Positions 57,600 to 64,000 of a stretch of DNA of 64,000 nt are shown piece by piece. Under the pieces are notes generated by a model, which made no database searches, was not told the DNA's origin, and worked only from the letters and a program-made list of their open reading frames with translations. Position numbers and translations under genes: made by a program. Within the stretch, counting starts at the first letter, position 1; the number at the start of each line of letters is the position of its first letter. The stretch comes from DATDPM01 sp963841995 (GTDB lineage Bacteria > Pseudomonadota > Alphaproteobacteria > DATDPM01): contig CAWJEX010000004.1 of the NCBI GenBank assembly GCA_963841995.1, positions 142,532-206,531 of the forward strand, in the 5' to 3' direction.

Positions 57600-58736
57600 T
57601 CATCGTTGCGGCAAGCTTTGACGCCGGCTCAAGATCGCCTGGATGGCGTCAACAAGCCGTAGCTGACCGACCATCCCCACATCGGCCGTGTCGATATGCG
57701 AAAAGCCATCGATTATGAAAAGCTCTGTATCCGGCACGGCCGCTTTCAGCGACAAACTCTCAGTGTACGGAATCAGACGATCCTCGCGGCCGTGAATTAA
57801 GATCAAGCGCCCCGCCAAGTGCGAGAGATCGTAGTTCCTGAGTGAGAGAGTTTCCATCTGCCGTCGCACGGCAACGGGCAACTTGCGAAGCAGCTCTTCG
57901 ACCCGCTCGACTTTCGTGTTCATCAAGAGGTCGAACAGTGACCTGCCCTCTGGACCCAGGTTGGCGGCGAGGTCATCGACAGGCGCATCCGGCGCCCTCA
58001 GCCGCCGCTGGGCTGTGGCTGCGAGGGTTCTGCGATCGGATGGATCGCTGAGCGCATTGATGTTGCTCGCCAGGAAGATCCATTTGGCAGCCGGCTCGGG
58101 CTGTGCGGTCCGCCATGCGGTTTCGTTCGGTTCCCGATATCTGCCCGTGGTAATGAACGTGACCACCGCGGTTATGTCGTAGTATGCGCCGATGCCGACG
58201 AGGAATTGGGTCTTCTCCTTCGCCTGTGGTTGCATCGTCGCCAGCACGGCGAGGCCGACGGCGTAGGAAATCGCGACAACCCCGACATTGTCGGCATGGA
58301 GCGGCGCCTCCCTTTCAGCCAAGTATGCGGCGGCGTCCACGATATTCTGCACATCCTCCAAACGGACGCGCATCTCTTTCGATCCCCGCAAATCCGGCAC
58401 CAGGACCAGAAATCGGGCGCGGGCGAGGCTAAAGGCAAGATCGACAAGACGCGGGTCGTTTTTGCCTTGCGGCGTGAAACCGGGCACCAGGACCAAGCTC
58501 GCGCCGATGGGCTGATGCGGCTCATACAGGTCGGCCACGCTTGCCCGGTCCTCGCGGCGGTAGCTGATCGTCGTTCGGGTCGGCGCCGGGGTCATCGCCT
58601 TCAAGTCGCTTGGTCCGCCGCGCGCGTCGACGTCTTTGAGCACGCGCACCGCCTCCCAGCTCTGTGCCGAGACGCAAGCGGCGACGGCGAGTGCTGTGAT
58701 GGCTGCTGCCAGTCCGCGGATGTGACGAAGACCCAT
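57600..58736 (-). CDS. alpha/beta hydrolase, probable lipoprotein
   Basis: 378 residues: signal peptide ending in a likely lipobox (ITALAVAAC), then an alpha/beta-hydrolase fold with LVLVPGFTPQGKNDPRLVDL, DLRGSKEMRV, VAISYAVGLAVL in place of the classical nucleophile elbow GxSxG, and C-terminal LILIHGREDRLIPY plus GFSHIDTAD (Asp/His region). The elbow reads ISYAVG, so catalysis may be altered. The start at 58736 is chosen because upstream codons belong to the IS66 end. Confidence 0.7.
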   Translation of the reverse strand: MGLRHIRGLAAAITALAVAACVSAQSWEAVRVLKDVDARGGPSDLKAMTPAPTRTTISYRREDRASVADLYEPHQPIGASLVLVPGFTPQGKNDPRLVDLAFSLARARFLVLVPDLRGSKEMRVRLEDVQNIVDAAAYLAEREAPLHADNVGVVAISYAVGLAVLATMQPQAKEKTQFLVGIGAYYDITAVVTFITTGRYREPNETAWRTAQPEPAAKWIFLASNINALSDPSDRRTLAATAQRRLRAPDAPVDDLAANLGPEGRSLFDLLMNTKVERVEELLRKLPVAVRRQMETLSLRNYDLSHLAGRLILIHGREDRLIPYTESLSLKAAVPDTELFIIDGFSHIDTADVGMVGQLRLVDAIQAILSRRQSLPQR

Positions 58737-58824
58737 GCCGCTTACCTTGCCATCGTACATGCGGTCGGCAAAGGCCTTCGCCCCACGATGCGACGTAAGC
58801 GTGTGGTTATAACCGCGGCCTATT

Positions 58825-60399
58825 TTATTGACGAACCATCCACGGCAGCAGGTCGTCGATCCTGTTGATGGGATGATCGGCGATGCGGGTGATGATGTTG
58901 CGGAGGTAAGCCTCGGGTTCGAGGCTATTGAGCTTTGCCGTTTCAACGATGGAATAGATGATGGCGGCGCGTTCGCCGCCGGTGTCGGAACCGGCAAAGA
59001 GCCAGTTCTTACGGCCGATCGCCAGAGGCCGGATGGCTCGTTCCGCGGCGTTGTTGCTGATCTCGAGCCTGCCGTCGGTCGTGTAGCGCGTCAATGACGA
59101 CCAGCGGGACAAGGCGTAACGCAAAGCTTGTGCGAGCGAACTCTTGCCGCTGATCTTGTTAAGGGCCGCCTCGAAGGCAGCTTTCAGAACTTCGAGTTTG
59201 GGAACGGCTTGCTCGGTGCGGACCCTCTGGCGTTCGTCCGATGACCGGCCCCAGATATTGGCTTCGATCGCAAACAGCTCGCCAATGCGCTCAAGCAGTT
59301 CGTGAGCCACCGGCGACGATGTGGCCACGTGAACATCATAGACCTTACGTCGCGCATGCACCCAGCAGGCAACTTCCAGCAGGCGCGGTTCTCCCGTCTT
59401 CGGGTTTGGTTCATAGAGGTGCTTAAACCCGGCATAGGCATCCGCGTGGAGATACCCCGAACAGCCTTTAAGCAAAGCTTCCGCCTGCGGCGCCGTGCGA
59501 TCCGGCGCGTAGCGATAAAAGACGGCCGGCGGCGCCGTTGAGCCGAAGGGCCGTTCATCGCGTAGCGCAACCCATAATCGCCCCACTTTTGTTTTGCCGC
59601 GCCCCGGATCAAGCACCGGCACTGGCGTATCGTCGGCATGGATCACCGGACCTGCCCGCACATGCTTGCCAATCGCCTCGGCCAGCGGGGCCAGGAGAAA
59701 GGCCATCTGCCCAACCCATTGCGCCAGCGTCGAGCGATCGAGATCGACACCTCCACGCGCATAAATCTCGCTCTGCCGGTAAAGGGGCAGATGATCGTCG
59801 TATTTTGCAATCAGCACATGGGCCAGAAGCCCGGGCCCCGGCATTCCTCGTTCAATCGGCAAAGACGGCATCGGTTCTTGGGTGATGGTCTCGCAGTCCC
59901 GGCAACTCATCTTGGGGCGGCTATGGACGATGACCTTGAAGTACGAGGGCACATATTCCAGCACCTCGCGTTCGTCGGTTCCGATCCGGCTGAGACGCGT
60001 CCCGCCGCAGGCGGGGCAGACACAGGCGGCGGCATGCTCAACGCGTTCCCTTGGCAGATGTTCGGGCAAGGGTTTGCGAACAGGCTTTGATCTTTCCCGG
60101 GGTGCTGTGGGCAAACAAGGTTGAGACGCCGTGCGCTGCTGCCGCTCGGCGCTTTCCGCCTGACTTTCCTCGAGCTCGCCCAGCAGCAACTCCATCTGCT
60201 CGATCTCGCGATCAAGCTTTTCCGAGGAGCGCCCAAACCGGGCCCGGCGCAGAATCGCCAGTTGAGCTTTCAGCTTTTCGATGTGCAGCGTTTTGGCGTA
60301 AAGCTCGTCCTTGTAGATTTGGACTTCGGCCTGTAACGAGGCCGCAAAAATCCGCAGATCATCAAGGGTTTCGGGAAGGGGAGCGGTCGCCAACGACAT
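58825..60399 (-). CDS. tnpC: IS66 transposase TnpC
   Basis: 524 residues: N-terminal coiled coil (about 20-85), zinc-finger-like CVCPACGGTRLSRIG, DDE domain with HADDTPVPVLDPGRGKTKVG, CSGYLHADAYAGFKHLYE and EISNNAAERAIRP, and the C-terminal IS66 end. It appears intact. Confidence 0.93.
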   Translation of the reverse strand: MSLATAPLPETLDDLRIFAASLQAEVQIYKDELYAKTLHIEKLKAQLAILRRARFGRSSEKLDREIEQMELLLGELEESQAESAERQQRTASQPCLPTAPRERSKPVRKPLPEHLPRERVEHAAACVCPACGGTRLSRIGTDEREVLEYVPSYFKVIVHSRPKMSCRDCETITQEPMPSLPIERGMPGPGLLAHVLIAKYDDHLPLYRQSEIYARGGVDLDRSTLAQWVGQMAFLLAPLAEAIGKHVRAGPVIHADDTPVPVLDPGRGKTKVGRLWVALRDERPFGSTAPPAVFYRYAPDRTAPQAEALLKGCSGYLHADAYAGFKHLYEPNPKTGEPRLLEVACWVHARRKVYDVHVATSSPVAHELLERIGELFAIEANIWGRSSDERQRVRTEQAVPKLEVLKAAFEAALNKISGKSSLAQALRYALSRWSSLTRYTTDGRLEISNNAAERAIRPLAIGRKNWLFAGSDTGGERAAIIYSIVETAKLNSLEPEAYLRNIITRIADHPINRIDDLLPWMVRQ

Positions 60400-60461
60400 G
60401 ATTCCTGTGAATCATATTTGCGTTCCAAACGCTACATTTTTTTGCTGTCTCGGGTGTTTTT

Positions 60462-60704
60462 TCAGACGATGGCCGGACGCGGTGGCAGAGGGGCGGCAAC
60501 CGTCCGCCGCCAATCAATGCCCTCAATCAACAGCGCCAGTTGCGCCGCGCTCAGATGCAGCCGTTCGTCAACAATCGGCGGCCACACAAACCGTCCCTTC
60601 TCCAGCCGTTTGGCATACAGGCACAGGCCCGATCCATCCCAATACAGCACCTTCACATAATCCCCGCGCTTGCTGCGGAACACAAACACATGCCCGGAAT
60701 ACGG
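60462..60704 (-). pseudogene. tnpB: IS66 accessory protein TnpB, 5'-truncated
   Basis: The frame retains PYSGHVFVFRSKRGDYVKVL and LEKGRFVWPPIVDERLHLSA followed by LALLIEGIDWR, the C-terminal two thirds of TnpB. The N-terminal third is cut off exactly where the palindromic end of the RIT begins (about 60703). Confidence 0.88.
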
Positions 60705-60726
60705 ATATGTGACGCGTCACATATCC
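60703..60726. repeat. 24-bp perfect palindrome at RIT end
   Basis: GGATATGTGACG followed at once by its complement CGTCACATATCC. Further ATATGTG copies follow at about 60734-60756. It marks the junction between tnpB and the RIT element and probably binds its recombinases. Confidence 0.85.
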
Positions 60727-60815
60727 CCATATATGTGTCGGGCGCAGATATGTGGCGGCGCGGCCTCATGGCGCGTAATTCCGCGGTGATGGTGGGCTTT
60801 GCCGCCACATAATAC

Positions 60816-61823
60816 TCAGATGCTTTCCAGCAGCTGCAGCACCCTATCCTTGGGTTGGAACCGCGCCGGCTGTTTCCCTGAGACACCCGCCTTGTCCAGT
60901 CCGCGACGCATCATCTCGACATCGGCCGCAGCGTAGCGATGCGTTGTGGCGACTTGTGAGTGCCCAAGCCAGGCCTGGATGGTCAGAAGGTCCACCCCTG
61001 ACTGCAGCAGCATCATCGCGAGCGAATGTCGAAAGACATGCGGCGAAATGGATTTGCGCGCCAGTTCTGGCGTGTTCGCCATGGCCGCGGCGACAGCCCG
61101 CCGTACGATGTGGGTCGCTCCGAAGCGTGTCAATCGTGTCCCGTTTGTGCCCACGAAGAGCGGGCGCACCTCATAGTGCTCGACTCCACGCTCGCTCATC
61201 AACGCCTTCAGCGCTTTGACGAGATCGTCCGGCATCGGCACGATCCGCTCCTTGCGCCCCTTACCGCACAAGAGCACCTGTGGTCGCGGGCGATCGAGCC
61301 GAAGATCGCAGGCATCCACGCCGAGCGCCTCGGAAACACGCGCGCCGGTGCGTGCGAGGAAAAGCAGCAATACCCGATCTCGGCGCCCCCGCGGCGTTCG
61401 CTGATTCGGCGCGTCAATGATGGCGTCAAGCTCGTGTCGTGCGAGATGATGCGTCACCTCGGTGTGCGACTTCTTGACGGGGATGGCGAGGACGCGCTGT
61501 GCGATGCCGAGCGATGCAGGATCGTTCGCCGCCACATGATGGAAAAATGACCGGATCGCCGTCAGGCGTGCATTGCGCGTCTGGATCGTGTTCTTCCGCT
61601 TCTTCTCGAGCTCGTCCAGGAACGTGAGAATGAGGTCGCGGTCCAGATCCTCGACTGCCAGTGCACATGGCTTGCGACCGGTCCGTTGGGAGGCAAACAG
61701 GATCAACATGCGCAAGGCATCACGATAGCTGGCGATGGTGGAGCGGCTCGCGTTCCGTTGCTTGGTTAGCCGGTTGCGGAAGAAGGACTCCAGCAGCGGC
61801 GGGAGCGAGGAATGTACGCTCAT
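60816..61823 (-). CDS. RIT tyrosine recombinase (third gene)
   Basis: 335 residues: SAM-like N-terminal core-binding domain (1-110) and catalytic domain with GARVSEALGV (Arg I), GKGRKERIVP (Lys), HVFRHSLA (HxxR), GHSQVATTHRYA (His and Tyr nucleophile). All catalytic residues are present. It overlaps the gene upstream by 4 bases. Confidence 0.92.
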   Translation of the reverse strand: MSVHSSLPPLLESFFRNRLTKQRNASRSTIASYRDALRMLILFASQRTGRKPCALAVEDLDRDLILTFLDELEKKRKNTIQTRNARLTAIRSFFHHVAANDPASLGIAQRVLAIPVKKSHTEVTHHLARHELDAIIDAPNQRTPRGRRDRVLLLFLARTGARVSEALGVDACDLRLDRPRPQVLLCGKGRKERIVPMPDDLVKALKALMSERGVEHYEVRPLFVGTNGTRLTRFGATHIVRRAVAAAMANTPELARKSISPHVFRHSLAMMLLQSGVDLLTIQAWLGHSQVATTHRYAAADVEMMRRGLDKAGVSGKQPARFQPKDRVLQLLESI

Positions 61824-62752
61824 GACGCGCCTCCACTGATGAAGGCGCGGTCAGCCGCCATGCCCAGCAGGTCGGCCGTGCCCGTTACGTAATAGGCGGT
61901 ATCGGTGTAGCGGGCGTGGCCGAGATAGGTTGCCAGCAAGGGCAACAACGCTTGCACATCGGCCTTCTCTCGATGCCAGGCGACAAGACGCGTGACGGCA
62001 AAGCGGTGCCGCAGGTCATGTGGCCTCAAAGCCTTGTCGCTGTCGAGACCGGCAAGCTCGCAGGCTGCGCTGAACGCCAAATGGAGTCCTGCCGGCGATA
62101 GTCGGTTGCCACGCGAGCTGAGAAAAAATGCGCAATCCTTCGGCGCCGGAAATGCTGCATCGCGATGCCGCGCGTACTTGCGTAGCGCCCCCAGCGTCGT
62201 GGTGTGGACCGGAACCAGACGATCCTTGCGGAACTTGGTCCTCCTGATGTGCAGGACGCCATCGACGAGATCGACGTCGGTGCGATCGAGGCGGAGCGCT
62301 TCGCCGGACCGCAAGCCCGTGCTCGCCAGCAATCCGACCAGTATCGCCAACACTACGCCCCGCTGGGGATATCCCGGCGAAACGCGACGGCATGCTGACA
62401 TGAGCGATCCGAGCTCCATATCGCTCAGGATGCGCGGCGGCGGAATGGCGCGGGATCTGGGAAGCGCACGAGGATCGAGCGTCTCGGTTCGCGCGTCGTA
62501 GACAGCGAGATACTCGCAAAAGCGACGGACGACCCCATGATGAATGGCGCGACCGTTGGCCGTCCCTTCCCACGAGAAAATGAAGCTGAGCGCCATGTCC
62601 CGTGTCAGGGGACCCTCAAGCTGCCCGGCCTCCACATATCGGGCCAATGCGCGCAATATCGCGGTCTGCTTCTGGAACGCATAGCCAAGCGAGCGACGTA
62701 GCGCGATATAGCCCTCGACCCTGTCGGCCAGTTCTTTGGCGAAGCTGCTCAT
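61820..62752 (-). CDS. RIT tyrosine recombinase (second gene)
   Basis: 310 residues: catalytic pattern STGLRSGEALRLD, RRTKFRKDRLVPV, HDLRHRFAVTRL and GHARYTDTAYYVT. The insert between HxxR and the final His (VAWHREKADVQALLPLL) is typical of the RIT middle protein. It overlaps both neighbours by 4 bases, so translation is coupled. Confidence 0.92.
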   Translation of the reverse strand: MSSFAKELADRVEGYIALRRSLGYAFQKQTAILRALARYVEAGQLEGPLTRDMALSFIFSWEGTANGRAIHHGVVRRFCEYLAVYDARTETLDPRALPRSRAIPPPRILSDMELGSLMSACRRVSPGYPQRGVVLAILVGLLASTGLRSGEALRLDRTDVDLVDGVLHIRRTKFRKDRLVPVHTTTLGALRKYARHRDAAFPAPKDCAFFLSSRGNRLSPAGLHLAFSAACELAGLDSDKALRPHDLRHRFAVTRLVAWHREKADVQALLPLLATYLGHARYTDTAYYVTGTADLLGMAADRAFISGGAS

Positions 62753-63988
62753 GCCGCGCCTCCCGGGAAGGGCAGCGCAACGTCGGTGAGCTGCGGCAGC
62801 GCTACCTTCACGTATATGGCGGTTGTGTCGATGCTCCGATGGCCCAGTAGGTCAGCGACCTCATTGATGGGCCGCCGTTGCCTGACAAGCTGCGTCGCCA
62901 GGCTATGGCGTAACAGATGGGCGCCAGCGGCGCCGGAAAGCTCAATCCCGCTTCGTTCCAACTGTGAACGGACGATCCTCGAAATGGAGGTGGCGTACTT
63001 GAAGGGGCGCGCCGGCGGCGCAAAGGACAGGAACACTCGGGGACTAGCGATCTTTGGTCTGGCATACAGGACATAGTCTGCGAGCGCCGCTCCTGCTTCG
63101 TCCAAGAGCGGCACTACCCGATCACTCTTCCCTTTGGTTCGCCGCACAAGCACTTCGGCGGCGCGCCAGCGGATATCCCGAAGCTCGAGTGATCGCAGCT
63201 CCTTGTTGCGCAGCCCGGTGGTGGCGAGCAAGAGCAGAAGGGCACGGTCCCGCATGCCTGACGGCGTCGTCACGTCAATCGCGTCGATCGCGCGCCTGAC
63301 ATCTTCCCACGCGAGCCGCGGTGGTAGGTGTGCCAGCCGCCAGCAAGGTGTTCGAGGAACGAACCGGGCGAGAATCCTGGCCGTTGAGGTCCGACCACCG
63401 CAGGAAATGCAAAAATGTACGGACGTACGATGTGGTCGAGGCCCGCGTATAATTGTTGGTCGACAGCGATAGGAGATGCTGGACCAGAGCGAGCACATGC
63501 ACGCCCGTCATCTCGGCAAGAGGCTGATCCGGGACGTGGTCATAGTACCAGGCGAGGATCCGGCGTGCCGCGACGAGCAGCCCCTCGCAGGTCTTCGGCT
63601 CCAAGCCCCGCACCTGGCGCAGGTGATCCAGATAAGCGGCGAGCAGCGGTCTATCGGGATCGGGTGGTGCATGCCGACACGGCGTTGAAAACCGGTGTGG
63701 CGCGAGCCGACGGGCATGCTCGATCGCTGTTCGCGCTGCGATCCGTGGCGTGGCTGTCGGCAGACTTTGCACGAAGCGATCGATCATGTCCTGATCGATC
63801 GGCGCCGATCCGGCATGGCGCGCTGCGAACTCGCTGAACCTGGCAAGCCGGCCGATATAGATCTTGGCCGATCCGCGCTTGTAACCGAGCTCGGAGAAAT
63901 GCGCCGCAATGCGGTCCATCTCTTCGCCCAGCGCCCCGCTACGAAGGCGCCGGAGCACCCTCGGATACTTGAAATACAGTTCCAACAT
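62749..63988 (-). CDS. RIT tyrosine recombinase (first gene; frameshift in sequence)
   Basis: A 412-residue recombinase if one extra base is removed: N-terminal SAM-like domain (from 63988, MLELYFKYPRVL) to FLHFLRWSDLNGQD, then, in another frame, LARFVPRTPCW and the catalytic domain with TTGLRNKELRSLE, RRTKGKSDRVVPL, HLLRHSLATQLV and GHRSIDTTAIYVK. The break is at a GATTC (minus strand, 63376-63372). Both parts are conserved, so the break is probably a sequence error. Confidence 0.88.
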
Positions 63989-64000
63989 GTACTCTCTCCA

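Larger units (their letters stand above)
58795..60704 (-). mobile_element. IS66-family element, interrupted by RIT
   Basis: The left end begins with GTAAGCGTGTGGTTATAACC (58795), the IS66-type inverted repeat. Contains tnpC and the 3' part of tnpB; tnpB stops at about 60704 where the RIT element starts. The remainder (rest of tnpB, tnpA, right end) is expected beyond the RIT outside the window. Confidence 0.85.
57158..64000. mobile_element. tRNA-Lys island unit 5 (continues beyond window)
   Basis: Starts after tRNA fragment 4. Contents: hydrolase lipoprotein, IS66, RIT element. The far end is outside the window, so whether an integrase for the whole array lies there is not known. Confidence 0.55.
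60703..64000 (-). mobile_element. recombinase-in-trio (RIT) element, one end outside window
   Basis: Three consecutive, 4-base-overlapping tyrosine recombinase genes on the minus strand, with a palindromic terminus, match the RIT class of mobile elements. It is inserted in IS66 tnpB. The other end lies past 64,000. Confidence 0.85.

Noticed and set aside
57420..57600. Possible group II intron fragment (GTGAAAGCCACATGTACGGC)
   Set aside because: Only a short resemblance to an intron domain; no reverse transcriptase or other domains nearby.
60816..63988. RIT recombinases as the integrase of the tRNA-Lys islands
   Set aside because: They sit within their own palindrome-ended element inside IS66, not next to a junction arm, so they are more likely a passenger.

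Overview
The window is from an alphaproteobacterium, probably close to the Rhodospirillales. The evidence is the circularly permuted two-piece tmRNA gene, the alphaproteobacterial SspB, the gene order serB-miaA-ilvB-ilvN-ilvC-leuA-mreBCD-mrdA-rodA, the high GC content, and rhizobium-like small accessory proteins. No organism name can be fixed from sequence alone.

Positions 1-28,035 are conserved chromosome. A minus-strand group holds ssrA (tmRNA), sspB, fumC and a ribbon-helix-helix regulator gene. After it come thyX, an SRPBCC protein, a glycerophosphodiesterase, the Fe-S carrier ATPase Mrp/ApbC, hflK-hflC, a DUF2065 protein and a Do-type protease. Next are serB, miaA, branched-chain amino acid synthesis (ilvB, ilvN, ilvC, leuA) and the rod-shape/elongasome operon (mreB, mreC, mreD, mrdA, rodA). 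The block ends at an intact tRNA-Lys(CTT) gene.

Positions 28,036-64,000 are accessory. They read as a tandem array of genomic islands at the 3' end of tRNA-Lys. Four 3'-terminal tRNA-Lys fragments (about 37.0, 43.5, 52.3 and 57.1 kb) cut the region into units, and conserved arm sequences rich in GTCAGAC/GTCTGAC inverted repeats flank most of them. Cargo by unit: (1) a Zn/Mn ABC importer and a CopC / CopD-cytochrome c cluster; (2) a radical SAM protein, a solo cas1 fused to an att arm, a ferritin-like protein and a hemerythrin; (3) a histidine kinase with a truncated response regulator, a DKMGG-repeat protein and nested insertion sequences; (4) a SagB-type dehydrogenase, a coiled-coil protein and small unknowns; (5) a lipoprotein hydrolase, then an IS66 interrupted by a recombinase-in-trio (RIT) element that runs to the window edge. 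Units 1-4 carry no recognisable site-specific recombinase. The only integrase-like gene in them is cas1.

Six otherwise good genes (hflC, serB, leuA, mrdA, znuA, the first RIT recombinase) each carry one apparent extra base, and every one lies at a GANTC site or at a GANNTC that becomes GANTC when a base is removed. GANTC is the CcrM methylation motif of Alphaproteobacteria, so these are most simply base-calling errors at methylated sites. They are annotated here as intact genes with a sequence-level frameshift.
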